Positions 36,826 through 50,523 of a DNA stretch of 64,000 nucleotides are shown here, piece after piece; the first letter of the stretch is position 1; each line of letters opens with the position of its first letter. A program made the position numbers and the translations under genes. Source of the stretch: Cololabis saira (taxonomy: Eukaryota > Chordata > Actinopteri > Beloniformes > Belonidae); contig NC_084591.1 of the NCBI RefSeq assembly GCF_033807715.1, forward strand, positions 44,515,368 through 44,579,367, in the 5' to 3' direction. The notes beneath the pieces were generated by a model that was not told the origin of the DNA, ran no database searches, and saw only the letters and a list, made by a program, of their open reading frames with translations.

Positions 36826-37979
36826 GATGCCGCTAGGTACTGTCAATTGGAAATACCCTTAAAAATGTTGTCACAATAATCAAGCTACTATAGATGAATG
36901 CACAGACTACTCTTCCCAGTTGAGACATCAGATCTTTTAACCTTGATATATTTTTAAAGTGGTAGTAGGCTGACTTTGTTTTTGTCTTGATGTGTTTAGG
37001 TGTGAGTCCATCACAACACCCAGATTTCTGCGCTGGTTGCTAGTTTTTAGGTGTATCTGTGGTGACCTGTAATCGTTTGTCTTTGGCTCCAAAGACAATT
37101 TTGTTTAGCTCGAGAAATGTAGATATTGAACAGAAGAGCTCCCAGACAGGAACCTTGGGGAACTCCACATGTGATTCTTGTCTTCTCTGATGTAAAGTTA
37201 CCTGTTGACACAAAGTACTTCCTGTTCTCTAAGTATGTTTTGAACCACTTTAGTACAGTTCCAGAAAGACCCGCCCAGTTCTATAGTGGTTTGAGTAAAG
37301 TATTTCGGTCAACTGTATCAAGTGCAACACTGATATCCAGTAACAATAAGACTGACTTTTTTCCCATCATCTGCATTCAAAAATATATCACTATGACTTT
37401 TTTTGGCAATGATGTCAGAAAAGTAGTACTTCCTTGCATTCCTTAGTTGTAAATTATGAGAGGGAAGTTTGTCTTTATAGATGTCAAAAGGAACCTGGAG
37501 ATTAGTTTTTCTCCAATCAAAAACGTATGCTTTCAAGAGCCTGTTGAAGTTAGAGAGGGACATCGCTGTTCTGATAGCAGCTGGCAGGCGGTTCCACCAG
37601 CGTGGAACACTGTGAAAACTGTGATTTCCTTGAACGTAGGGATGGCGCTGCCAAACAACATTCCTGTGAGGAGCAATTAGCGCCTATGGCGTAATTCTGT
37701 ATGATCGCGTTGAGGCAGATAATTCAAGTGAAAGGGCACAACTCAGGAGAAGAGACAGCAGGCGTAGAGTGAGAAATCTAGTAAAGGAAAGCACAGTTCC
37801 CTGACTGGGAATCGAACCCAGGGCAAGTTTTCACATTCTAGTCACTTTTTGAACATCCCACCGTGAGCGTACGCACAATCCTTGTACACCGCACTCTTTG
37901 TACATGTGGCCGTTGATCTTTCAACTTGTTGAAACCCTCTGGTGTATATTGTGAGAAATGTATCATAGAAAAAGAGCAG

Positions 37980-38051
37980 TTCCCTGACCGGGAATCGAAC
38001 CCGGGCCGCGGCGGTGAGAGCGCCGAATCCTAACCACTAGACCATCAGGGA
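37980..38051 (-). tRNA. tRNA-Glu (CTC), copy 25
   Basis: Identical to copy 1; 2,452-bp repeat of copy 23. Confidence 0.96.
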
Positions 38052-39205
38052 GATGCCGCTAGGTACTGTCAATTGGAAATACCCGTAAAAATGTTGTCGC
38101 AATAATCAAGCTACTATAGATGAATGCACAGACTACTCTTCCCAGTTGAGACATCAGATCTTTTAACCTTGATATATTTTTAAAGTGGTAGTAGGCTGAC
38201 TTTGTTTTTGTCTTGATGTGTTTAGGTGTGAGTCCATCACAACACCCAGATTTCTGCGCTGGTTGCTAGTTTTTAGGTGTATCTGTGGTGACCTGTAATC
38301 GTTTGTCTTTGGCTCCAAAGACAATTTTGTTTAGCTCGAGAAATGTAGATATTGAACAGAAGAGCTCCCAGACTGGAACCTTGGGGAACTCCACATGTGA
38401 TTCTTGTCTTCTCTGATGTAAAGTTACCTGTTGACACAAAGTACTTCCTGTTCTCTAAGTATGTTTTGAACCACTTTAGTACAGTTCCAGAAAGACCCGC
38501 CCAGTTCTATAGTGGTTTGAGTAAAGTATTTCGGTCAACTGTATCAAGTGCAACACTGATATCCAGTAACAATAAGACTGACTTTTTTCCCATCATCTGC
38601 ATTCAAAAATATATCACTATGACTTTTTTTGGCAATGATGTCAGAAAAGTAGTACTTCCTTGCATTCCTTAGTTGTAAATTATGAGAGGGAAGTTTGTCT
38701 TTATAGATGTCAAAAGGAACCTGGAGATTAGTTTTTCTCCAATCAAAAACGTATGCTTTCAAGAGCCTGTTGAAGTTAGAGAGGGACATCGCTGTTCTGA
38801 TAGCAGCTGGCAGGCGGTTCCACCAGCGTGGAACACTGTGAAAACTGTGAGTTCCTTGAACGTAGGGATGGCGCTGCCAAAAAACATTCCTGTGAGGAGC
38901 AATTAGCGCCTATGGCGTAATTCTGTATGATCGCGTTGAGGCAGATAATTCAAGTGAAAGGGCACAACTCAGGAGAAGAGACAGCAGGCGTAGAGTGAGA
39001 AATCTAGTAAAGGAAAGCACAGTTCCCCGACTGGGAATCCAACCCAGGGCAAGTTTTCACATTCTAGTCACTTTTTGAACATCCCACCGTGAGCGTACGC
39101 ACAATCCTTGTACACCGCACTCTTTGTACATGTGGCCGTTGATCTTTCAACTTGTTGAAACCCTCTGGTGTATATTGTGAGAAATGTATCATAGAAAAAG
39201 AGCAG

Positions 39206-39277
39206 TTCCCTGACCGGGAATCGAACCCGGGCCGCGGCGGTGAGAGCGCCGAATCCTAACCACTAGACCATCAGGGA
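39206..39277 (-). tRNA. tRNA-Glu (CTC), copy 26
   Basis: Identical to copy 1; in the third LINE-bearing unit. Confidence 0.96.
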
Positions 39278-39633
39278 GATGCCGCTAGGTACTGTCAATT
39301 GGAAATACCCGTAAAAATGTTGTCACAATAATCAAGCTACTATAGATGAATGCACAGACTACTCTTCCCAGTTGAGACATCAGATCTTTTAACCTTGATA
39401 TATTTTTAAAGTGGTAGTAGGCTGACTTTGTTTTTGTCTTAATGTGTTTAGGTGTGAATCCATCTCAACACCCAGATTTCTGCGCTGGTTGCTAGTTTTT
39501 AGGTGTATCTGTGGTGACCTGTAATCGTTTGTCTTTGGCTCCAAAGACAATTTTGTTTAGCTCGAGAAATGTAGATATTGAACAGAAGAGCTCCCAGACT
39601 GGAACCTTGGGGAACTCCACATGTGATTCTTGT

Positions 39634-40510
39634 TCAATCCTTCAATTTCATTTTATTATCCCGCAGAGGGGAAATTTGCTTCACAGGGGGGGAATAAAAC
39701 CAAGAAACATAAAACATAAAAGGCACAAAAACACAGAGCACAAAAACACAGCTAGGACACAGTACACAAAGTACACACAAATACCCTGGGGGGGACTGAG
39801 GATGTAGTGTGGAGAGTGGGGAGTGGAACAGCTGTTCATTTTTTGAGTTGTAAATTAAGTTGGGTGATGGCGTGAGTTATAAAATAATTTTTAAGTCTGT
39901 TTAATTTGGTCCTGGGCAATCTGAATCTCCTGCCAGAGGGTAAAAGTTCAAACTGGGCATGGAGAGGATGGTCAGGACACTGTAGGATGTCCTGAGCCTT
40001 GGATGTTACCCTCCTGCCAAAGACAGTAGGCAAATCAGGGAGGGCAACACCAATCATTTTGCTGGAAACTTTAACTATGTGTTCCAGCCTCTTTTTATCT
40101 CCTAGTGAGAGGCTTCCAAACCAGGAGATAATGGCAAACATCAGGACAGACTCAATCACAGAGTGGTAGAATATAGTCATTAATTTATTGCACACTCCGA
40201 ACCGGTTAAGCATCCGGAGAAAGTGCAAGCGCTGTTGTGATTTCTTGTACACAGCATCTGTGTTCTCATTAAAAGACAATTTGTTGTCGATGACCACACC
40301 CAAGTACTTAAAAGTTTTGACTCGCTCCACACTCTCCCCCTTAATTACAATTAAAGGTTGAGGGTTTGGGTTCCTCCTAAAATCAATGCACATGTCCTTG
40401 GTCTTTGTCACATTTAAATTTAAAAAGGAATCATCACACCAATGGATAAAATCGTCCACCACTGGTCCAGGAACTGTGCCCTCCCCCTGCAGCAGACTCA
40501 CTATGACTCA
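39634..40510 (-). mobile_element. LINE insertion, copy 3 of 5
   Basis: Same junctions. The residual ORF (39,836-40,501) has one change near the C-terminus (TKLNR instead of TKSNR). Confidence 0.9.
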
Positions 40511-41322
40511 CTTGTCTTCTCTGATGTAAAGTTACCTGTTGACACAAAATACTTCCTGTTCTCTAAGTATGTTTTGAACCACTTTAGTACAGTTCCAGAA
40601 AGACCCGCCCAGTTCTATAGTGGTTTGAGTAAAATATTTCGGTCAACTGTATCAAGTGCAACACTGATATCCAGTAACAATAAGACTGACTTTTTTCCCA
40701 TCATCTGCATTCAAAAATATATCATTATGACTTTTTTTGGCAATGATGTCAGAAAAGTAGTACTTCCTTGCATTCCTTAGTTGTAAATTATGAGAGGGAA
40801 GTTTGTCTTTATAGATGTCAAAAGGAACCTGGAGATTAGTTTTTCTCCAGTCAAAAACGTATGCTTTCAAGAGCCTCTTGAAGTTAGAGAGGGACATCGC
40901 TGTTCTGATAGCAGCTGGCAGGCGGTTCCACCAGCGTGGAACACTGTGAAAACTGTCTGGACTGAGAGTTCCTTGAACGTAGGTATGGCGCTGCCAAACA
41001 ACATTCCTGTGAGGAGCAATTAGCGCCTATGGCGTAATTCTGTATGATCGCGTTGAGGCAGATAATTCAAGTGAAAGGGCACAACTCAGGAGAAGAGACA
41101 GCAGGCGTAGAGTGAGAAATCTAGTAAAGGAAAGCACAGTTCCCTGACTGGGAATCCAACCCAGGGCAAGTTTTCACATTCTAGTCACTTTTTGAACATC
41201 CCACCGTGAGCGTACGCACAATCCTTGTACACCGCACTCTTTGTACATGTGGCCGTTGATCTTTCAACTTGTTGAAACCCTCTGGTGTATATTGTGAGAA
41301 ATGTATCATAGAAAAAGAGCAG

Positions 41323-41394
41323 TTCCCTGACCGGGAATCGAACCCGGGCCGCGGCGGTGAGAGCGCCGAATCCTAACCACTAGACCATCAGGGA
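41323..41394 (-). tRNA. tRNA-Glu (CTC), copy 27
   Basis: Identical to copy 1; 2,117 bp from copy 26. Confidence 0.96.
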
Positions 41395-42548
41395 GATGCC
41401 GCTAGGTACTGTCAATTGGAAATACCCGTAAAAATGTTGTCACAATAATCAAGCTACTATAGATGAATGCACAGACTACTCTTCCCAGTTGAGACATCAG
41501 ATCTTTTAACCTTGATATATTTTTAAAGTGGTAGTAGGCTGACTTTGTTTTTGTCTTGATGTGTTTAGGTGTGAGTCCATCACAACACCCAGATTTCTGC
41601 GCTGGTTGCTAGTTTTTAGGTGTATCTGTGGTGACCTGTAATCGTTTGTCTTTGGCTCCAAAGACAATTTTGTTTAGCTCGAGAAATGTAGATATTGAAC
41701 AGAAGAGCTCCCAGACTGGAACCTTGGGGAACTCCACATGTGATTCTTGTCTTCTCTGATGTAAAGTTACCTGTTGACACAAAGTACTTCCTGTTCTCTA
41801 AGTATGTTTTGAACCACTTTAGTACAGTTCCAGAAAGACCCGCCCAGTTCTATAGTGGTTTGAGTAAAGTATTTCGGTCAACTGTATCAAGTGCAACACT
41901 GATATCCAGTAACAATAAGACTGACTTTTTTCCCATCATCTGCATTCAAAAATATATCACTATGACTTTTTTTGGCAATGATGTCAGAAAAGTAGTACTT
42001 CCTTGCATTCCTTAGTTGTAAATTATGAGAGGGAAGTTTGTCTTTATAGATGTCAAAAGGAACCTGGAGATTAGTTTTTCTCCAATCAAAAACGTATGCT
42101 TTCAAGAGCCTGTTGAAGTTAGAGAGGGACATCGCTGTTCTGATAGCAGCTGGCAGGCGGTTCCACCAGCGTGGAACACTGTGAAAACTGTGAGTTCCTT
42201 GAACGTAGGGATGGCGCTGCCAAAAAACATTCCTGTGAGGAGCAATTAGCGCCTATGGCGTAATTCTGTATGATCGCGTTGAGGCAGATAATTCAAGTGA
42301 AAGGGCACAACTCAGGAGAAGAGACAGCAGGCGTAGAGTGAGAAATCTAGTAAAGGAAAGCACAGTTCCCTGACTGGGAATCCAACCCAGGGCAAGTTTT
42401 CACATTCTAGTCACTTTTTGAACATCCCACCGTGAGCGTACGCACAATCCTTGTACACCGCACTCTTTGTACATGTGGCCGTTGATCTTTCAACTTGTTG
42501 AAACCCTCTGGTGTATATTGTGAGAAATGTATCATAGAAAAAGAGCAG

Positions 42549-42620
42549 TTCCCTGACCGGGAATCGAACCCGGGCCGCGGCGGTGAGAGCGCCGAATCCT
42601 AACCACTAGACCATCAGGGA
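42549..42620 (-). tRNA. tRNA-Glu (CTC), copy 28
   Basis: Identical to copy 1; 1,226 bp from copy 27. Confidence 0.96.
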
Positions 42621-43774
42621 GATGCCGCTAGGTACTGTCAATTGGAAATACCCGTAAAAATGTTGTCACAATAATCAAGCTACTATAGATGAATGCACAG
42701 ACTACTCTTCCCAGTTGAGACATCAGATCTTTTAACCTTGATATATTTTTAAAGTGGTAGTAGGCTGACTTTGTTTTTGTCTTGATGTGTTTAGGTGTGA
42801 GTCCATCACAACACCCAGATTTCTGCGCTGGTTGCTAGTTTTTAGGTGTATCTGTGGTGACCTGTAATCGTTTGTCTTTGGCTCCAAAGACAATTTTGTT
42901 TAGCTCGAGAAATGTAGATATTGAACAGAAGAGCTCCCAGACTGGAACCTTGGGGAACTCCACATGTGATTCTTGTCTTCTCTGATGTAAAGTTACCTGT
43001 TGACACAAAGTACTTCCTGTTCTCTAAGTATGTTTTGAACCACTTTAGTACAGTTCCAGAAAGACCCGCCCAGTTCTATAGTGGTTTGAGTAAAGTATTT
43101 CGGTCAACTGTATCAAGTGCAACACTGATATCCAGTAACAATAAGACTGACTTTTTTCCCATCATCTGCATTCAAAAATATATCACTATGACTTTTTTTG
43201 GCAATGATGTCAGAAAAGTAGTACTTCCTTGCATTCCTTAGTTGTAAATTATGAGAGGGAAGTTTGTCTTTATAGATGTCAAAAGGAACCTGGAGATTAG
43301 TTTTTCTCCAATCAAAAACGTATGCTTTCAAGAGCCTGTTGAAGTTAGAGAGGGACATCGCTGTTCTGATAGCAGCTGGCAGGCGGTTCCACCAGCGTGG
43401 AACACTGTGAAAACTGTGAGTTCCTTGAACGTAGGGATGGCGCTGCCAAAAAACATTCCTGTGAGGAGCAATTAGCGCCTATGGCGTAATTCTGTATGGT
43501 CGCGTTGAGGCAGATAATTCAAGTGAAAGGGCACAACTCAGGAGAAGAGACAGCAGGCGTAGAGTGAGAAATCTAGTAAAGGAAAGCACAGTTCCCCGAC
43601 TGGGAATCGAACCCAGGGCAAGTTTTCAAATTCTAGTCACTTTTTGAACATCCCACCGTGAGCGTACGCACAATCCTTGTACACCGCACTCTTTGTACAT
43701 GTGGCCGTTGATCTTTCAACTTGTTGAAACCCTCTGGTGTATATTGTGAGAAATGTATCATAGAAAAAGAGCAG

Positions 43775-43846
43775 TTCCCTGACCGGGAATCGAACCCGGG
43801 CCGCGGCGGTGAGAGCGCCGAATCCTAACCACTAGACCATCAGGGA
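43775..43846 (-). tRNA. tRNA-Glu (CTC), copy 29
   Basis: Identical to copy 1; in the fourth LINE-bearing unit, beside the TGTATGGTCGC variant. Confidence 0.96.
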
Positions 43847-44202
43847 GATGCCGCTAGGTACTGTCAATTGGAAATACCCGTAAAAATGTTGTCACAATAA
43901 TCAAGCTACTATAGATGAATGCACAGACTACTCTTCCCAGTTGAGACATCAGATCTTTTAACCTTGATATATTTTTAAAGTGGTAGTAGGCTGACTTTGT
44001 TTTTGTCTTAATGTGTTTAGGTGTGAATCCATCTCAACACCCAGATTTCTGCGCTGGTTGCTAGTTTTTAGGTGTATCTGTGGTGACCTGTAATCGTTTG
44101 TCTTTGGCTCCAAAGACAATTTTGTTTAGCTCGAGAAATGTAGATATTGAACAGAAGAGCTCCCAGACTGGAACCTTGGGGAACTCCACATGTGATTCTT
44201 GT

Positions 44203-45079
44203 TCAATCCTTCAATTTCATTTTATTATCCCGCAGAGGGGAAATTTGCTTCACAGGGGGGGAATAAAACCAAGAAACATAAAACATAAAAGGCACAAAAA
44301 CACAGAGCACAAAAACACAGCTAGGACACAGTACACAAAGTACACACAAATACCCTGGGGGGGACTGAGGATGTAGTGTGGAGAGTGGGGAGTGGAACAG
44401 CTGTTCATTTTTTGAGTTGTAAATTAAGTTGGGTGATGGCGTGAGTTATAAAATAATTTTTAAGTCTGTTTGATTTGGTCCTGGGCAATCTGAATCTCCT
44501 GCCAGAGGGTAAAAGTTCAAACTGGGCATGGAGAGGATGGTCAGGACACTGTAGGATGTCCTGAGCCTTGGATGTTACCCTCCTGCCAAAGACAGTAGGC
44601 AAATCAGGGAGGGCAACACCAATCATTTTGCTGGAAACTTTAACTATGTGTTCCAGCCTCTTTTTATCTCCTAGTGAGAGGCTTCCAAACCAGGAGATAA
44701 TGGCAAACATCAGGACAGACTCAATCACAGAGTGGTAGAATATAGTCATTAATTTATTGCACACTCCGAACCGGTTAAGCATCCGGAGAAAGTGCAAGCG
44801 CTGTTGTGATTTCTTGTACACAGCATCTGTGTTCTCATTAAAAGACAATTTGTTGTCGATGACCACACCCAAGTACTTAAAAGTTTTGACTCGCTCCACA
44901 CTCTCCCCCTTAATTACAATTAAAGGTTGAGGGTTTGGGTTCCTCCTAAAATCAATGCACATGTCCTTGGTCTTTGTCACATTTAAATTTAAAAAGGAAT
45001 CATCACACCAATGGATAAAATCGTCCACCACTGGTCCAGGAACTGTGCCCTCCCCCTGCAGCAGACTCACTATGACTCA
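44203..45079 (-). mobile_element. LINE insertion, copy 4 of 5
   Basis: Same junctions, but the sequence to its right switches to a different unit type near 45,200-45,295. Confidence 0.9.
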
Positions 45080-45882
45080 CTTGTCTTCTCTGATGTAAAG
45101 TTACCTGTTGACACAAAGTACTTCCTGTTCTCTAAGTATGTTTTGAACCACTTTAGTACAGTTCCAGAAAGACCCGCCCAGTTCTATAGTGGTTTGAGTA
45201 AAATATTTCGGTCAACTGTATCAAGTGCAACACTGATATCCAGTAACAATAAGACTGACTTTTTTCCCATCATCTGCATTCAAAAATATATCACTATGAC
45301 TTTTTTTGGCAATGATGTCAGAAAAGTAGTACTTCCTTGCATTCCTTAGTTGTAAATTATGAGAGGGAAGTTTGTCTTTATAGATGTCAAAAGGAACCTG
45401 GAGATTAGTTTTTCTCCAATCAAAAACGTATGCTTTCAAGAGCCTGTTGAAGTTAGAGAGGGACATCGCTGTTCTGATAGCAGCTGGCAGGCGGTTCCAC
45501 CAGCGTGGAACACTGTGAAAACTGTGAGTTCCTTGAACGTAGGGATGGCGCTGCCAAAAAACATTCCTGTGAGGAGCAATTAGCGCCTATGGCGTAATTC
45601 TGTATGGTCGCGTTGAGGCAGATAATTCAAGTGAAAGGGCACAACTCAGGAGAAGAGACAGCAGGCGTAGAGTGAGAAATCTAGTAAAGGAAAGCACAGT
45701 TCCCCGACTGGGAATCGAACCCAGGGCAAGTTTTCAAATTCTAGTCACTTTTTGAACATCCCACCGTGAGCGTACGCACAATCCTTGTACACCGCACTCT
45801 TTGTACATGTGGCCGTTGATCTTTCAACTTGTTGAAACCCTCTGGTGTATATTGTGAGAAATGTATCATAGAAAAAGAGCAG

Positions 45883-45954
45883 TTCCCTGACCGGGAATCG
45901 AACCCGGGCCGCGGCGGTGAGAGCGCCGAATCCTAACCACTAGACCATCAGGGA
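45883..45954 (-). tRNA. tRNA-Glu (CTC), copy 30
   Basis: Identical to copy 1; exactly 2,108 bp from copy 29, so the unit between lacks the 9-bp insertion seen in the other LINE units. Confidence 0.96.
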
Positions 45955-46310
45955 GATGCCGCTAGGTACTGTCAATTGGAAATACCCGTAAAAATGTTGT
46001 CACAATAATCAAGCTACTATAGATGAATGCACAGACTACTCTTCCCAGTTGAGACATCAGATCTTTTAACCTTGATATATTTTTAAAGTGGTAGTAGGCT
46101 GACTTTGTTTTTGTCTTAATGTGTTTAGGTGTGAATCCATCTCAACACCCAGATTTCTGCGCTGGTTGCTAGTTTTTAGGTGTATCTGTGGTGACCTGTA
46201 ATCGTTTGTCTTTGGCTCCAAAGACAATTTTGTTTAGCTCGAGAAATGTAGATATTGAACAGAAGAGCTCCCAGACTGGAACCTTGGGGAACTCCACATG
46301 TGATTCTTGT

Positions 46311-47187
46311 TCAATCCTTCAATTTCATTTTATTATCCCGCAGAGGGGAAATTTGCTTCACAGGGGGGGAATAAAACCAAGAAACATAAAACATAAAAGG
46401 CACAAAAACACAGAGCACAAAAACACAGCTAGGACACAGTACACAAAGTACACACAAATACCCTGGGGGGGACTGAGGATGTAGTGTGGAGAGTGGGGAG
46501 TGGAACAGCTGTTCATTTTTTGAGTTGTAAATTAAGTTGGGTGATGGCGTGAGTTATAAAATAATTTTTAAGTCTGTTTGATTTGGTCCTGGGCAATCTG
46601 AATCTCCTGCCAGAGGGTAAAAGTTCAAACTGGGCATGGAGAGGATGGTCAGGACACTGTAGGATGTCCTGAGCCTTGGATGTTACCCTCCTGCCAAAGA
46701 CAGTAGGCAAATCAGGGAGGGCAACACCAATCATTTTGCTGGAAACTTTAACTATGTGTTCCAGCCTCTTTTTATCTCCTAGTGAGAGGCTTCCAAACCA
46801 GGAGATAATGGCAAACATCAGGACAGACTCAATCACAGAGTGGTAGAATATAGTCATTAATTTATTGCACACTCCGAACCGGTTAAGCATCCGGAGAAAG
46901 TGCAAGCGCTGTTGTGATTTCTTGTACACAGCATCTGTGTTCTCATTAAAAGACAATTTGTTGTCGATGACCACACCCAAGTACTTAAAAGTTTTGACTC
47001 GCTCCACACTCTCCCCCTTAATTACAATTAAAGGTTGAGGGTTTGGGTTCCTCCTAAAATCAATGCACATGTCCTTGGTCTTTGTCACATTTAAATTTAA
47101 AAAGGAATCATCACACCAATGGATAAAATCGTCCACCACTGGTCCAGGAACTGTGCCCTCCCCCTGCAGCAGACTCACTATGACTCA
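46311..47187 (-). mobile_element. LINE insertion, copy 5 of 5
   Basis: Same junctions; exactly one 2,108-bp unit after copy 4. Confidence 0.9.
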
Positions 47188-47999
47188 CTTGTCTTCTCTG
47201 ATGTAAAGTTACCTGTTGACACAAAGTACTTCCTGTTCTCTAAGTATGTTTTGAACCACTTTAGTACAGTTCCAGAAAGACCCGCCCAGTTCTATAGTGG
47301 TTTGAGTAAAATATTTCGGTCAACTGTATCAAGTGCAACACTGATATCCAGTAACAATAAGACTGACTTTTTTCCCATCATCTGCATTCAAAAATATATC
47401 ATTATGACTTTTTTTGGCAATGATGTCAGAAAAGTAGTACTTCCTTGCATTCCTTAGTTGTAAATTATGAGAGGGAAGTTTGTCTTTATAGATGTCAAAA
47501 GGAACCTGGAGATTAGTTTTTCTCCAATCAAAAACGTATGCTTTCAAGAGCCTCTTGAAGTTAGAGAGGGACATCGCTGTTCTGATAGCAGCTGGCAGGC
47601 GGTTCCACCAGCGTGGAACACTGTGAAAACTGTCTGGACTGAGAGTTCCTTGAACGTAGGGATGGCGCTGCCAAACAACATTCCTGTGAGGAGCAATTAG
47701 CGCCTATGGCGTAATTCTGTATGATCGCGTTGAGGCAGATAATTCAAGTGAAAGGGCACAACTCAGGAGAAGAGACAGCAGGCGTAGAGTGAGAAATCTA
47801 GTAAAGGAAAGCACAGTTCCCTGACTGGGAATCCAACCCAGGGCAAGTTTTCACATTCTAGTCACTTTTTGAACATCCCACCGTGAGCGTACGCACAATC
47901 CTTGTACACCGCACTCTTTGTACATGTGGCCGTTGATCTTTCAACTTGTTGAAACCCTCTGGTGTATATTGTGAGAAATGTATCATAGAAAAAGAGCAG

Positions 48000-48071
48000 T
48001 TCCCTGACCGGGAATCGAACCCGGGCTGCGGCGGTGAGAGCACCGAATCCTAACCACTAGACCATCAGGGA
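48000..48071 (-). tRNA. tRNA-Glu (CTC), copy 31, two substitutions
   Basis: C30 to T changes the C30:G40 anticodon-stem pair to a U:G wobble, and one G to A change falls in the variable region (plus strand CTGCGG). The anticodon CTC and both internal promoter boxes are unchanged, so function is plausible. Confidence 0.88.
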
Positions 48072-49225
48072 GATGCCGCTAGGTACTGTCAATTGGAAAT
48101 ACCCGTAAAAATGTTGTCACAATAATCAAGCTACTATAGATGAATGCACAGACTACTCTTCCCAGTTGAGACATCAGATCTTTTAACCTTGATATATTTT
48201 TAAAGTGGTAGTAGGCTGACTTTGTTTTTGTCTTGATGTGTTTAGGTGTGAGTCCATCACAACACCCAGATTTCTGCGCTGGTTGCTAGTTTTTAGGTGT
48301 ATCTGTGGTGACCTGTAATCGTTTGTCTTTGGCTCCAAAGACAATTTTGTTTAGCTCGAGAAATGTAGATATTGAACAGAAGAGCTCCCAGACTGGAACC
48401 TTGGGGAACTCCACATGTGATTCTTGTCTTCTCTGATGTAAAGTTACCTGTTGACACAAAGTACTTCCTGTTCTCTAAGTATGTTTTGAACCACTTTAGT
48501 ACAGTTCCAGAAAGACCCGCCCAGTTCTATAGTGGTTTGAGTAAAGTATTTCGGTCAACTGTATCAAGTGCAACACTGATATCCAGTAACAATAAGACTG
48601 ACTTTTTTCCCATCATCTGCATTCAAAAATATATCACTATGACTTTTTTTGGCAATGATGTCAGAAAAGTAGTACTTCCTTGCATTCCTTAGTTGTAAAT
48701 TATGAGAGGGAAGTTTGTCTTTATAGATGTCAAAAGGAACCTGGAGATTAGTTTTTCTCCAATCAAAAACGTATGCTTTCAAGAGCCTGTTGAAGTTAGA
48801 GAGGGACATCGCTGTTCTGATAGCAGCTGGCAGGCGGTTCCACCAGCGTGGAACACTGTGAAAACTGTGAGTTCCTTGAACGTAGGGATGGCGCTGCCAA
48901 ACAACATTCCTGTGAGGAGCAATTAGCGCCTATGGCGTAATTCTGTATGATCGCGTTGAGGCAGATAATTCAAGTGAAAGGGCACAACTCAGGAGAAGAG
49001 ACAGCAGGCGTAGAGTGAGAAATCTAGTAAAGGCAAGCACAGTTCCCTGACTGGGAATCGAACCCAGGGCAAGATTTCACATTCTAGTCACTTTTTGAAC
49101 ATCCCACCGTGAGCGTACGCACAATCCTTGTACACCGCACTCTTTGTACATGTGGCCGTTGATCTTTCAACTTGTTGAAACCCTCTGGTGTATATTGTGA
49201 GAAATGTATCATAGAAAAAGAGCAG

Positions 49226-49297
49226 TTCCCTGACCGGGAATCGAACCCGGGCCGCGGCGGTGAGAGCGCCGAATCCTAACCACTAGACCATCAGGGA
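49226..49297 (-). tRNA. tRNA-Glu (CTC), copy 32
   Basis: Identical to copy 1; 1,226 bp from copy 31, start of the right-hand region with intact orphan B boxes. Confidence 0.96.
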
Positions 49298-50451
49298 GAT
49301 GCCGCTAGGTACTGTCAATTGGAAATACCCGTAAAAATGTTGTCACAATAATCAAGCTACTATAGATGAATGCACAGACTACTCTTCCCAGTTGAGACAT
49401 CAGATCTTTTAACCTTGATATATTTTTAAAGTGGTAGTAGGCTGACTTTGTTTTTGTCTTAATGTGTTTAGGTGTGAGTCCATCACAACACCCAGATTTC
49501 TGCGCTGGTTGCTAGTTTTTAGGTGTATCTGTGGTGACCTGTAATCGTTTGTCTTTGGCTCCAAAGACAATTTTGTTTAGCTCGAGAAATGTAGATATTG
49601 AACAGAAGAGCTCCCAGACTGGAACCTTGGGGAACTCCACATGTGATTCTTGTCTTCTCTGATGTAAAGTTACCTGTTGACACAAAGTACTTCCTGTTCT
49701 CTAAGTATGTTTTGAACCACTTTAGTACAGTTCCAGAAAGACCCGCCCAGTTCTATAGTGGTTTGAGTAAAATATTTCGGTCAACTGTATCAAGTGCAAC
49801 ACTGATATCCAGTAACAATAAGACTGACTTTTTTCCCATCATCTGCATTCAAAAATATATCATTATGACTTTTTTTGACAATGATGTCAGAAAAGTAGTA
49901 CTTCCTTGCATTCCTTAGTTGTAAATTATGAGAGGGAAGTTTGTCTTTATAGATGTCAAAAGGAACCTGGAGATTAGTTTTTCTCCAATCAAAAACATAT
50001 GCTTTCAAGAGCCTGTTGAAGTTAGAGAGGGACATCGCTGTTCTGATAGCAGCTGGCAGGCGGTTCCACCAGCGTGGAACACTGTGAAAACTGTGAGTTC
50101 CTTGAACGTAGGGATGGCGCTGCCAAACAACATTCCTGTGAGGAGCAATTAGCGCCTATGGCGTAATTCTGTATGATCGCGTTGAGGCAGATAATTCAAG
50201 TGAAAGGGCACAACTCAGGAGAAGAGACAGCAGGCGTAGAGTGAGAAATCTAGTAAAGGAAAGCACAGTTCCCTGACTGGGAATCGAACCCAGGGCAAGT
50301 TTTCACATTCTAGTCACTTTTTGAACATCCCACCGTGAGCGTACGCACAATCCTTGTACACCGCACTCTTTGTACATGTGGCCGTTGATCTTTCAACTTG
50401 TTGAAACCCTCTGGTGTATATTGTGAGAAATGTATCATAGAAAAAGAGCAG

Positions 50452-50523
50452 TTCCCTGACCGGGAATCGAACCCGGGCCGCGGCGGTGAGAGCGCCGAAT
50501 CCTAACCACTAGACCATCAGGGA
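50452..50523 (-). tRNA. tRNA-Glu (CTC), copy 33
   Basis: Identical to copy 1; 5' neighbour of a unit with the TTGAACCGAAGAG variant. Confidence 0.96.

Larger units (their letters stand above)
33448..38351. repeat. Central 2,452-bp dimeric repeat (two copies)
   Basis: Units at 34,674 and 37,126 share CAGACAGGAACC and CTGTGATTTCC; units at 33,448, 35,900 and 38,352 share the other form. Confidence 0.85.
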
